A stretch of 64,000 bases of DNA from Rhynchopus euleeides. Taxonomy: Eukaryota; Euglenozoa; Diplonemea; Diplonemida; Diplonemidae. The translations under genes and the position numbers were made by a program. The notes below the pieces were generated by a model, which worked only from the letters and a program-made list of their open reading frames with translations, had not been told where the DNA came from and did no database searches. Of the stretch, positions 23,589 through 34,621 are shown one piece after another; position 1 is the stretch's first letter, and each line of letters begins with the position of its first letter. Where the stretch lies: contig OY723253.1 of the NCBI GenBank assembly GCA_963210315.1, positions 930,001 to 994,000 on the forward strand, in the 5' to 3' direction.

Positions 23589-24735
23589 GGGGGGGTCAAA
23601 TGGGGGTGACAAACACGATTTTTCAAAAAACCGGCGCAGAGGCCCCAAAGCCCCCGTAAACCCTCCAAACCCCCCCAGATCGGTCCGGAAACCCATCGAA
23701 CCCCACTTTTCCACCATTCCGGGCACCTCAGGTGCCCGAATTGGGGTACCTAAATTTTGTGCCACCGTTTGGTACCGTACAGTGCCACTGTGTGGGAGGT
23801 TGGAAAAGAAAATGCGCCAACACACCACATCTGAGGGTTGCAATGCATGTTGCTTGCCAACCACGTCATCCGGTGGGTGTCAGGCGCTATGTAGGTGGCA
23901 TTAGCCAGGTCTTCGATGTGTTCTGGCTTGTATATATACCTCCCTGCCTGCGGCACAGGCACTGCCTTTGTCCCCCACACCAGCCACAGAGAGCGTATTG
24001 TACTCGGTCCACGGTTGCTGATTCATTGTGATGCGTTGTATCCTCGAGTGAACGTCACACACTAGTGGCACCACCACCCGCCATCCGAGAGCTGTATTGA
24101 CTTTGCGCGCTTCCGTTGTATTCACCTCGCCACGCATATTGCACCGTTCAGTACCAGTGCTCTTGGGCCAGGCAAAGTAGACCGCAGCAACTACCAATTC
24201 TGGCACAATGGGTACCACGACAGCGCACTTCATGTGTTCCCGGAATGTACAGCTCGTGTTGCAACAGTCGTTGTCAACACATCCCGGTTGTGGAGCACTG
24301 CTGCACAGGAATCACACGACCATCTGGACTGTTCCGTACCTACAGGCAGCCTCCCGGTGCATGGTGGCAGGGAGGTATATATACAAGCCAGAACACATCG
24401 AAGACCTGGCTAATGCCACCTACATAGCGCCTGACACCCACCGGATGACGTGGTTGGCAAGCAACATGCATTGCAACCCTCAGATGTGGTGTGTTGGCGC
24501 ATTTTCTTTTCCAACCTCCCACACAGTGGCACTGTACGGTACCAAACGGTGGCACAAAATTTAGGTACCCCAATTCGGGCACCTGAGGTGCCCGGAATGG
24601 TGGAAAAGTGGGGTTCGATGGGTTTCCGGACCGATCTGGGGGGGTTTGGAGGGTTTACGGGGGCTTTGGGGCCTCTGCGCCGGTTTTTTGAAAAATCGTG
24701 TTTGTCCACGTAAAAGGGTGGCATTTGACCCCCCC
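23589..24735. mobile_element. Foldback element L1 with ~360-bp inverted arms (TA TSD)
   Basis: The arms 23589-23947 and 24366-24735 are near-perfect reverse complements (both carry GACAAACACGATTTTTC and GGCTTGTATATATACC) around a ~420-bp loop. TA lies on both flanks (23587-23588 and 24736-24737). The right terminus has an extra CCACGTAAAAGGGTGG segment relative to the left. A second copy, L2, is at 43437-47314 in the opposite orientation. Mirrored open frames in the arms are repeat artefacts. Confidence 0.8.
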
Positions 24736-24737
24736 TA

Positions 24738-27213
24738 GGGGGGGGGGGGTGTGACTGTGTAGAGTCAGCAGATATCCAGAAGGTTTTGGGAGGAGGGGGT
24801 GGGGGTGGGGGGCAGGGAAGCAGAGGAAAAAAGTAAGATACAGGGCCGGCTTCCCCTCTCTACTCGTTATGCAGGCTGTGTGTGGGTTGCAGTGGAAATC
24901 CCAGCAAGGCCAGTGCTGTGGACTCGGTGCGACCTACACTACCCTGTCATAAGATCCATGTGTGTGTGCGCACCCTAAGAGTAGTGTAGACGACAGCAAG
25001 AGCAAGTGCTCGGTGTGTGTCTACGCTAATATTAAAAGATTCACGTGCGTGTGTGTGTGCGTATGGGTGGGAGGATGGGATGGAGAAACGGGCGATATCA
25101 CTCTCTATATGTGCTGTGAAACCTCCGTCAGGTGCCTTCCAAGCCAGGAGTAGGCCAACCACAACAAAGGGAAGGAGAGGGGGTGGGGGGGGGAGGTAGC
25201 AATTCAGGGGTGGGGGGGCGGGGGTGTGTGTGTGTGAGGGAAGAGCAAGTTCGTTCGGACTATGATGCACCCCCTCTTTCTCCCTCCCCCCTTCCCTTCC
25301 CTTTTCCGCCCTGCTGTTGTGATGTTCAGCGCATCTGGGGGGTATTTTTTTTCTTTGCTCCTTTGTTTTTGTCGTTTCCTCGCGCAACAAAAAATAATAT
25401 GGCTCGTGCCAGCGTTCGGTGTCCTGCCCGCAGGCACCGTTTATAAAAACGAAGAACGCAATTTGCAAGGCTGTCTACATTGTTCCGGGTGATCGGCATG
25501 GGTGCGGGTCAGGAATACTCCTTCCTACTTCCCTCACCCCGCCCTGGACGATAACCGCTCAAAACACTAGGAAGGCGACCACCACCACCACCACCCTAGA
25601 AGGCTGTTTTCTTGAACGGCTTCTTTGAACGTTTTTATTGGCGGTGATCCTTGACACTTGTCTCGCTTGGTCCTGGCCACACGGTGCTGGGAAGGCCCAT
25701 TGGTGGTCCCGTTGTGTGCGTGTGTGGAGGAGGCAGTGGTTCGGCGGGGGATCAGAGAGCCACTCGGTTCGTTACAATTTACGGAAAAATATAAGAAAAT
25801 CTGGCAGTGACACACCACACGACCAACGCGAAGGGAACACCGAGGTCTTGACTGACATGCACTGACAGCATGTATCCAGAGGTGGCATACCGTCATCGGC
25901 AAGGATATACCTACATATATTGCTCTAAGCATGAATGTGATGCTTCTTGAAGGAAAGATGCCATTTTGTCGTATTTTACGATTTTATCCACGCCTCTTGA
26001 TTTCTTTGCCCTCCCCGCCCCCCGCCCCCCCACTACCCCCTCTCTCCCCCTGGAGCGACAGAAGAAGCCACAGGATGTGTGCTTTACCTTAGCCCACAGC
26101 CCATTCCGCCAGGACAGCCTTTATGATCCAACAGAACTGCAGGGGCACACACAGACCTTATGCAGCATGTTGAATCACACCCCGACTGATATAAACGAAA
26201 TGGCTTCCAGTGAACCACCTCGTGTGGATGGTGACAAAGTGTCAGCGAGTCCCAGATGCGTGCTTCATATATCTGACGTTGGGCAGTACCAACCCAGGCT
26301 CTCCTGGAAAGAAACCCGCCTGTCACGAAAGGCATCCCCTGCCACCGTACCCCCCCCCCCCACACCCAGTACCCCTCTAGAGTTGGCAGCACACCTAGTT
26401 TCATTCAGCGCAATATTTCTTGGATTTTTTTGCAAGACTTTCTCTTGGTTTGGCGACCCCTTTTGGATTAGAAAAAAAACCCCTCCCACACACACACACG
26501 CACGCACGCTCACACAGGAAAAGGCGGCACTGTTCAATATCCTATTTTATAATAAAAAAAATGCCGGCTTGTCGTCTTGTTTGCCACGCCGTTTTTTTTT
26601 TCGGGGTTCGGTCTCACTTAGGGAGGAATTAACTGGGCGGCACACCTTCGACACCATCCGCTCCCGCATCCTCCTTCCGGCCATCCAGGCTCTGGGCCAA
26701 TATATCGGCTCTGGGGAAATTTGGCGGTGGTGTTGGCAGGGAGTGGGGAGGGGGGGGGGGGGGGGGTTGTGCGCGACCCCACGCTAAACCAGAAGCCACG
26801 CGAAGGAGAGGCGGGAAAACAGAGGGCCATGGGTGGACAGCGGAGGCCACGAGCAAAACCCCCCTCGGTACCCCACGGGGCACTTTGTGCCTTTGCCATG
26901 CGAGTGGGTGCGTGGGAGGGGCGCCGGCGCATGGATTACCCCCCACACAGTGAGGGGGATTGCCCGACCTCCACTACATTCACCCCTCCCGCGCTTCTCC
27001 TTCCATTTGGCAGCTGGGTTCGCACGCCCGGCGAAGGCGTTGTGACGCCTTCCCTGTTTGTTATAGCGGGAAAAAAAACTCTCTTAATTTCCGGGATCGA
27101 TCCCAGGGCTTTTTTTTGTTGGGGAGGTGGTCGCACTTTTTTGTTTTGCATATCACGCACCACCCCCCCACCCCCCACCCACACCCACCTACTGCCTTGC
27201 CTGCGTCCCCTAT
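24738..27213. other. Intergenic region between L1 and the MAP kinase, no gene recognised
   Basis: It contains GT and G-rich tracts (25043-25062, 25170-25235), a G run at 26748-26766, pyrimidine-rich blocks and one dispersed repeat (24990-25049). A 273-codon frame at 25966-26787 is low complexity and resembles no family. Confidence 0.5.
24990..25049 (+). repeat. Conserved 60-bp dispersed repeat, copy 1
   Basis: It matches the reverse complement of 51561-51620: AGAGCAAG, GTGTGTGTCTAC, then ATATTAAAAG and TTCACGT. Function unknown. Confidence 0.55.
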
Positions 27214-29190
27214 CTAGTCATCCTTGGAACCGGACTGCCCTGCGAGCCCCGCCGGGGTCTCCTCCCACGGTTTCGGGTGGAACTTCAGGATCTCCTCCCA
27301 CAACCCGCTGCGCAGCTCTTCGTGGGTCAGCTCGCAGGAGTCCTGTGTGGCAGGGAAGGGGGATAGGTGTCATATGCAGGGGGGGGGATAGGTGTCATAT
27401 GCAGGGGGTATTTTTTGCCTTCGCTCAGAAGCGCAGAAAAGTGAGAAAAAGTGAGCCGCCTCACAACCACTGGCTGTGAAGGGGCCTTCGTCCCCTATGT
27501 CGCCACACTGTGCCAGGGCGTGACGCCCTTTTGGGAGACGTGTTCGCTCCTTCTGTTGTGTATTGCTTCGTGACAGGTGATGTGGTTTGCAACGAAGCGT
27601 AAAACTGCACCAAGCAACCTTAATTGCAGAACAACACCACTGCAGCAGGGCAGTGGGTGTGGGGGTGTCACATACGCGGTCCCAGTAGAACTTCTTCTGG
27701 CACACCGGCTCGTCATTGGGGTCGTGGAGTTGCCTGTGTCAGGGGGGGGTGGGGGGATAGGGGGGTGTCACGGGTGTGTGATGGAGTGCTGCGCACATCA
27801 GCCCCCAAAAGGAATGTGACCCGGATTCGGATCTGTTCCCGTCATGTCCCAGCAGGGCACAGGCAGCAGGAGGTGAGCCCCACGTCCTTTACTCATCCCG
27901 TACCGCCCAGGACAGCAGCAGAGTGCAAGGTACATACGCAAGGTACGGGTGTGCCAGCGCTTCTTCTGCGGTGATACGCTTGCTGGGGTTGAACACGAGC
28001 ATCTTCTCAATGAGGTCGATCGCGTTTTTGCTGTGGATGGGTGTGGTGGGATGGTAGTGGCATCAAGCATAGTGCGAAGGTCATCTACGGCCCACAGAAA
28101 CCGTGCGTAGCAGGCACGATTGGCGGCTGTTTGTGACATGGCTCATACCTGGCGCTGGGCACGAGGGTGGAGAGGGGGACAGCAGGCTTCTTCTTGATGG
28201 ACTTGAGGTACCGCACGGCCTCTTCGCTCTTGATCTCCTCCATGTCGTCCTCACTCGGCACACCAAGTGCATCGGTGATGATGTTGATCTGGTTGATGTA
28301 GTCGCGCCCCGGGAACAGCGGCTTGCGGTTCAGCAGCTCGGCCAGGATGCACCCGATGGACCAGATGTCAACAGCCGGTGTGTAGTGGTTGGAAAGCAGC
28401 AGCAGCTCAGGGGGCCTGTACCACCTGGTCACGACGTAGTCGGTCAGCTCGTTCTTGTCGTAGCCACGTGCAAGACCGAAGTCGCAAATGAGCAGATCGC
28501 AGTTCCCGTTGACAAGAAGGTTCCCGGGCTTCAAGTCCCGGTGCAGAATGTTCGCGCTGTGGATGTACTTCAGCGCACGCAGCGCCTGGTAGATGAAGTA
28601 CTGGTGGTGCTCGTCCGTGAGCTTCTGTTTCGATCTAATGATTTGATGAAGGTCGGTGTCCTGCGGATAGTGGTGACGGGTGTGTGCATGGTGTGGTGGT
28701 AATATAACAACAAAGTGTCAGGCTGGGTCATCTACCGGTCCCCTATCATTGTCATTTGGAACACAAACCGGATCGTAGAGCAACACCACCCGGGAGATGC
28801 AGTGGCAGCCACAACTGCAACACTACCCTCACATACCATCAGCTCGGAGGCGAAGTAGATGTCTTCGAATTCATCGCGGCTCTGTGGCCTCAGGAGGTCT
28901 TTGATGCTGATGATGTTCTCGTGGTTGAGGAAGGACAGAAGCTTGATCTCGCGCAGGATCCGCTTCCCGTCCACCAGGTCGTCGAACACCTTTCCGATTT
29001 TTTTGATCGCAACCTTCTCGCTTGTCTCCGTGTCGCATGCGCTGCACACAATGCCGTAGGCACCGGTCCCCACGGTCTTCACAATGTCGTACTTTTCATC
29101 GACAATGAACTTCCCACCGTGCACAGTGTACTCCTTCTTCCCCCCGCCAATCGGCTTTGGCGGGTTTATGGGCTTGCTGCTGCGGCTCAT
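27214..29190 (-). CDS. MAP kinase with TDY activation loop (five exons)
   Basis: Proposed exons: 29190-28837, 28660-28149, 28030-27938, 27733-27676 and 27342-27214, giving 381 aa, a normal length for an ERK-type kinase. The glycine loop is GTGAYGIV, the ATP-binding lysine is in VAIKK, the catalytic loop is [12 protein letters not shown], the metal-binding motif is DFGLARG, and the activation segment reads [17 protein letters not shown], so the dual-phosphorylation motif is T-D-Y. The MAPK insert and C-lobe ([18 protein letters not shown], then HDPNDEPVC) cross the exon 3/4 junction in frame, which supports the splicing. All donors are GTATG; phases are 0, 2, 2 and 0. It should phosphorylate Ser/Thr-Pro sites downstream of a MAPK kinase. 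TDY kinases are typical of plants and kinetoplastids. The stop at 27214 follows an acidic tail. Confidence 0.92.
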
Positions 29191-30231
29191 CGTGTACGGA
29201 ACAAAGACAGAAAACCAACTACTGTACTCCTTGGAGTGTTAAGGCAGCAAGCTGCTGCTCTCGATATCTAAACTGGTCACAGACCACGCGGGCTACCTAA
29301 GAGGAGGCCGACGGGTTTGTCGAACGCGCGCCTTGTGCCCAAAAGGGGCAGGTAACAGGTGGCAAACTCTTCGCCTCCTCGGGCTTGGGAGGGGGGGGTG
29401 TGCAAAAAGGATACGTGTAGAGGAAAGAAGCGGTGTAGTGGGTGGGTTCCCTGTGGGGTGGGCATGGTTTGACAGAATTCTTTAAGAATTCGTAAGAATT
29501 CTTACAGGGGGGGGTCAAATAAACGTACTTAGTTGAATAGTAGTACTTAGCCGAATAGTAGTACTTATTTTTTTGGGGCTCTGGGGCACGTTGGGCCGTT
29601 GAATAGTAGTACTTACTTTTCACCCTTTTTTTTTGGGAAAATTTTCCGTTTTTTTTGAGATTTTCTTTTTGGAGACACACAAATCTGCAAACTTTGGGGC
29701 AAGGAATGGGGACAACGGGGTCTATTGGTGCCACTTAGGGGAACCAGGGTGCACGGGGTCCGTAGAGGGGGGAAGTGACCTACGCTCAAAGATATGTCGT
29801 GACGAAGGGAATCGGGGCATCCCCCCTCAGACACATACGGACGGGAAACCAGCGAACCCGCAAACTCCTGCGGTCCAGAGGCATCAGAACCACTGCTGAA
29901 GACCGCAAACCCGGAAACCCGCAAACTCCTGGGGTCCAGAGGCGTCAAAATCACTGCTGAAGAGCGGCGCGCATTAAACGACTCCTCATCTACGGCGTCC
30001 GCAGTCCCTACCACCAACGAGAAGATGTGGACGGATGGCCCCAGACACACCTCACCATAGATGTAGCCTTCGAGGACCAGCTGAGCCCACCCCCCACCCC
30101 CCGCAGCCCCCTTCCCTGACGTTGTTTGACATTCTCTCCTGTTGTGCAGCACTGATCAACACACGCCCGCAAACCCGCAATCCAACTGCCCAGATTTCAC
30201 CATCCACCAACAGAGCCAATAGCTTCGGCTG

Positions 30232-33200
30232 GTGTCCGACATAATGATGACGTCCGATGCTTTCATGTGCCTCCTGCTGATGGAATGCCTCCTGTTCAAG
30301 ATATTCGAGGATGGGCCACCGCCATGCGCTCCCCGGCCTTCCTTCAACCAACTGGCCCGGGCCAGGGCACGCTGCAATGGCCCGATTTTTTCATGGCCGA
30401 AGACACAAGCCAAACCTTCAACCAACCGGTCCGCGCCGAAGACACAAGCCGAACCTTCAACCGACTGCTCCACGCCGAAGACGCAAGCCGAACCTTCAAC
30501 CGACTGCTCCGCGCCGAAGACACAAGCCGAACCTTCAACCGACTGCTCCGCGCCGAAGACACAAGCTAAACCTTCAACCGACTGCTCCGCGCCGAAGACA
30601 CAAGCCGAACCTTCAATCGACTGCTCCACGCTGAAGACACAAGCCAAACCTTCAACCGACTGCTCCGCGCCGAAGACACAAGCCAAACCCATTCCAGTCC
30701 TTCGGGGTGGGTGTGAGGCACAGCCGACGGAAGCGCACGGAGGCGGCCCCAAAAGGGCCGAGTTTTTAAAAGGGCATTCCTCAAAGAATGTCAAGGTGGG
30801 GTACTGGCTGACGACGAGCGACGTGGGGAACCTGCTGGTTCACTACCTGCAGCCCGCTGGTGTAGAAGCAGTGTCCCGTGTCGCCAACCCCCGGTATGAT
30901 CCGGTGAAAAACCCGGACGGTACTCGTTTTTTTGAGTACTGCCAGTTCGAGAGCATCACAAAAGGGATGAAGCGCTATCCAGCTAGTCCCCAGGGTGTGG
31001 CGTTCTGGGAGACAAAATCGGAGTGGCAGGGTTGTGTGGTGAACACACACAACAACACAGGCCTCCACTGGGTCTTTTGTGCTTTCCGGGAGGATGAGTG
31101 TATCGTGATTGACGACCACGCGATCATTCACGGTTCTCCACTCGCCAAGAGCCTCGAGCAGAAGTTCAGCACTGTCCGTGTGGTGTTGAGTGGGATGCAG
31201 AAGGACGCGTGGTCGTGTGGGATTCAGGCCGTCCGGCATGCAACACACTTTTTCCCCACACGGATTCATCAGCTGTCTTCAGCTGCTGATATCGAGCGGG
31301 AGGTCCAAGAACGCCAGGCACCCTCCAAAGACGATCTCAAATCTGTGCTCCGTGATCTTCGGGAGCTGTTGGCTGCGGAGACCGCGTGCGCGATTGTGGT
31401 TTCTGCGAGCAACGACGACGCTGGACCGAACGACGACACTACCTCAGAGAACGATGACGCTGACTCAGAGGGCGGCGCTGGATCGAATGGCAGCTCTGAG
31501 AGCACCTGCGACGACGACGACGACGACGACATCGAAAAAGTCTCTGTTCTCGAAGAACTCGAAAAGAACGGCTCTGATGACGGGAGTGGGGACAGTGGGG
31601 AGGGAAGGGAGGAAGGGAACACGGGTGGGGAAGGGAACACGGGTGGGGATACCGAGAGTGCAACGAAGGGGGAGACCCCTTCCCCGGATATTGTGCTCTC
31701 GGTTGAAAACCTAAAGGAGTTTTTGGGGGGGGAAATTAAGCACTGCAGGGCCCCTTCAAAGGTTGGGGATACAACCCGCCGGGCCTGCTACACGTCCCAC
31801 TACAAGCAGGCTGTAGCCTCCTTGTTGTGGGCTGGGCTCCCGGTGATGGAGACCATGCGTGCTTACCTTTTTGCTCCTCCTACTCCTCCTGGTAACCCTC
31901 CTATCCAAGTGAACCGGGACCAGTGTTCGACAACGGCAACTCGTTGGAAGAGAGACTTTCCCAAGGATAAGGCGATGAAGAGCCTCCCAGCAAATGATGG
32001 AAAAACACATGCCAAAAGAAAGGCGGGGGGGGGAGGTCGTGTTTCTTTCCTGAGGTGGAGGCCCACGTGCTTAAAGAAGTGGGAGAACGGCGGAAGAACG
32101 ACTTGCCAACGACGCGCCGCAAAATCAAGGAGCTTGCCATGTCCTTTGTTCCCTTCCCGAAAGGCTTCCAGGCTTCGGTGGAGTGGATTGACGGTTGGGC
32201 CAGGAGAAACAAGTTTCAATTTCGTACTTCGCGCATTGCCAAGCTTTCTCTTGAAAAAGCCCGGGTCCAGTTGCACAGCTTCTGGTCCACCATCAGACGC
32301 CTCTCCATCGGGTCCGAGCTGCTGCACAACCCCTTTGGTACTTTTGACCTGGTTGTGAATGTGGATGAGTCTGCCTTGTACAAGAGCTCTACCCGCAGGG
32401 ACAAACTGTTGTGCTACACCACTGACACCAACATCATGGTCGATACCGATGCTGGCAAAAATAGATTTGCCACGTTGATTGGTGCTGTCACGTTCAGTGT
32501 GAAAGACAGGACCATTCTTGCGACAAAGCAGTCGATCGTTTTTAAAGGTGCGGGCGAGAGGATAAAGAAGGAGGAGCATCAGATTCACAAAGACTCGGGG
32601 GTTAACTGTACTTTCCAGAAAACCGGCTGGGTCAAAGAAGCCGAGTGGCGGTGGTGGATTGACAGCGTCTTGGCCCCCATTTGCAAAAACAAAAACGTGC
32701 TTGTCATTTATGACTCGGCGACAACACACATTGCACCAAAAAATGTTGCGTACTTGCACAGGAAGACGGGGGCGAAGTCAGCGGTCATTCCAGGTGGGTT
32801 GACAGGAACAGTGCAGTACCTTGATGTGCATGCATTTGCACCATTCAAGGCTGCCTTCCACACTCACCTGGAAGGGCTCAAGGACAAAGCCCGTCTCGAG
32901 ATGAAGAAATCAACAGCCGAAGGTTTTCGCCAGGATTGTCGCTTCACAGAGAGGTGGTACCGCGAGGCCATGTGCACCTCTGTTGGAGCTGTTTGGGGAA
33001 AGTCGGTGGAAAGTGTGAGGGGGGAGGTGGTAGCCGAGCGCTTGCGGGATATGGGGTACGTGCTGAAGGTGTCGGGTGAGGAGGACGGGTTCGTGAAGAG
33101 CTCCCTTTGTCCGGACCTCACCTTCGCACCAAGCACAGAAACATCCCCTGAGGCTGGTGGTGCGGACCTTGAACCTGGGTTGGACGGGAAGGCAAAAGAG

Positions 33201-33467
33201 AGCACAGAGAAGCAGTCCACCCAAAAGAAAGTTGTGTCTCAGCCAACCCAACAGTCAAGCATCTTGGCATGGGCGAAGCCGGTTCGTGTGAACTCTCTCA
33301 CACAGACACAGCCTTCCCAGTCCTCCCAGTCCTCCCAAAAGAAGCGCGCAGCGTCCCCGACCACCCAGACTCCCAACAAACACCGCAGGCTCTGCAAAGG
33401 GTGTAGGAAGCCTGGGCACAACATGCAGACTTGCCCCAACAAGCCCAAGAACTTGAAGAAGAAGTAA
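30232..33467 (+). CDS. Ulp1-like protease plus CENP-B/pogo DDD transposase plus zinc knuckle; one frame change at a G run
   Basis: Two frames form one protein: 30232 to about 32033, and the frame that includes 32055-33467. They meet at nine G (32025-32033), where one base is apparently missing. The N-terminus has 13-residue repeats (KTQAEPSTDCSAP). A C48/Ulp1-like region follows: His-Trp at residue 279, Asp 294/295, Gln 323 and Cys 329 in SGMQKDAWSCG, the order and spacing of Ulp1 proteases. After an acidic stretch comes a Tc5/CENP-B helix-turn-helix (EWIDGWARRNKFQFR). The DDE_1-type core has catalytic Asp in VNVDES, VIYDSATTH and TVQYLDV, with 36 residues between the second and third. The C-terminus has a CCHC knuckle (CKGCRKPGHNMQTC). 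It should cut and paste A elements. The frame change may be a sequencing error, a decayed copy or recoding. Confidence 0.85.
30405..30690 (+). repeat. In-frame 39-bp tandem repeat in the transposase gene
   Basis: About seven copies of a 39-base unit (GAAGACACAAGCC then GAACCTTCAACCGACTGC) encode a proline- and threonine-rich 13-residue repeat at the N-terminus of the A1 protein. The unit length is a multiple of three, so copy number can change without breaking the frame. Confidence 0.85.
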
Positions 33468-33935
33468 GTTGGGGCGTGCTGGTTGTGGCTTGTCTTTTTC
33501 ACATCTTTTTTTTAAGCATCAACGCACCAACCAACCACCGACAGTGAAGCTGACAGCTCTGATGAACTGTGTATGCTTTCACTAACTCAACAAGAATGTC
33601 AACCAGGGGGGGCACCAGAGGGGGGGGGGGGGCAATACAAATCAAAACGGTACGAAACCAAATGAGGGGCGAGTGGTAGGACGAGAACAGAGCGGATACT
33701 CGACCGGAAGGCAGAAGAAGTGAGAGACGGACGACAGCAGTGACCAGCGCGCCCCTGGTGGACCAAACAGCCCCGCAGAGCCCCTGCAAACAGCGTTTTT
33801 AGGAAAAGTTGAATAGACGTACTAAGTACGTCTATTCGCTCGCAAACTATTTATTAATTTTCTGGCGAGGTCGATTTAGGCCCGCGCGTTCGCCGAATAG
33901 TAGTACTAAGTACGTTTATTTGACCCCCCCCTGTA

Positions 33936-34075
33936 AGAATTCTTACTTTTTCAATTCTTAAAAATTCTTGAATTCTTGGAAATTCTTACCAAGAATTCTT
34001 AAGAATTCTTAAGAATTTCCAAGAATTTCCAAGAATTCTTGAAGAATTCTTAAGAATTCTTAGGAATTCTTGAAA
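33936..34075. repeat. AAGAATTCTT palindrome array, inner part of P's left terminus
   Basis: At least ten overlapping copies of GAATTCTTAAGAATTC-type words lie directly right of A1 and continue the array interrupted by A1. A matching array lies at 36600-36760. Confidence 0.8.
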
Positions 34076-34276
34076 GGGGCACGCACGAGGTCCCCTGACA
34101 GCATACGGATGTACGTTCTTATTGGGAGGTTTTCTGAGGGAGAAGGTGAAAATCACAAAATGACCCCCTCCAGGGCCTTCTTCCAGGGAAAATAGTCACA
34201 AAAATGGCCTCAAACCTGTTTCTGGCCAGCTGGGACAGCCATCCATCGCTGCATTTCCGCCTTCTTGGGAGACTGG

Positions 34277-34621
34277 CTACCGGCTGGCTACCCAGCAACA
34301 CACCGGGCACATCCAGTCCTTGTCCTCCATCCCCTTGACGAACTCCTCGTTACAGGAGGAGGGAACAAAGGTATCGAGGCACGAAACCGCCGCGCGGTGT
34401 CCGCACGAACGACAGTTGAGGCATCCTTCACCCTCGTGCTCAGCATCATACTCCGGGAACACACACTTCGCGACCTCCGGAGCGCAGAGGCTCAGCGAAT
34501 CCCACTCAATCTCCTTCGCCTTGAAGAGAGAGCGGGTAGACATACTGCGCACAAGCGGTAGTTTTTTGTTTGTGCGCTGGTTCGTTACCTGTGGGGTACA
34601 TGGGTGAACACGCGCTGCCAA
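34277..34621 (-). CDS. Small Cys-rich zinc-binding frame inside P, unassigned
   Basis: A 114-residue frame has a clear zinc-binding pattern in its second half: CLNCRSCGHRAAVSC, then CNEEF and WMCPVCC, i.e. paired CxxC with His, in the style of PHD/RING-like or 4CXXC domains. It ends soon after the last pair. It may be the final exon of a P-encoded protein or a captured host gene fragment. I cannot name a family; upstream exons were not found. Confidence 0.3.
   Translation of the reverse strand: MAARVHPCTPQVTNQRTNKKLPLVRSMSTRSLFKAKEIEWDSLSLCAPEVAKCVFPEYDAEHEGEGCLNCRSCGHRAAVSCLDTFVPSSCNEEFVKGMEDKDWMCPVCCWVASR

Larger units (their letters stand above)
29505..33933 (+). mobile_element. Autonomous-looking pogo/Tc5-like transposon A1 (TA TSD)
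   Basis: The termini start CAGGGGGGGGTCAAATAAAC and are mirrored by GTTTATTTGACCCCCCCCTG. TA lies at 29503-29504 and 33934-33935. Subterminal copies of GAATAGTAGTACTTA and GACGTACTAAGTACGTC sit near both ends. The 4.4-kb element carries a Ulp1-like/DDD transposase gene at 30232-33467. Its right 1.7 kb is almost identical to A2 (60700-62378), and A3 (45638-46372) is an internally deleted relative. It has landed in an AAGAATTCTTA palindrome of P. Confidence 0.9.

Noticed and set aside
25018-25050. The 60-bp repeat as a spliced-leader RNA gene
   Set aside because: There is only vague resemblance, no GTATG donor after the putative leader, no Sm site and no tandem array.
25966-26787. 273-codon frame as a gene
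   Set aside because: Low complexity, includes a poly-G end and shows no domain.
32055-33467. Second half of the A1 transposase as an independent gene starting at 32055
   Set aside because: No ATG begins it, and the helix-turn-helix and core are normally in one protein; a frame change at the G run explains it better.
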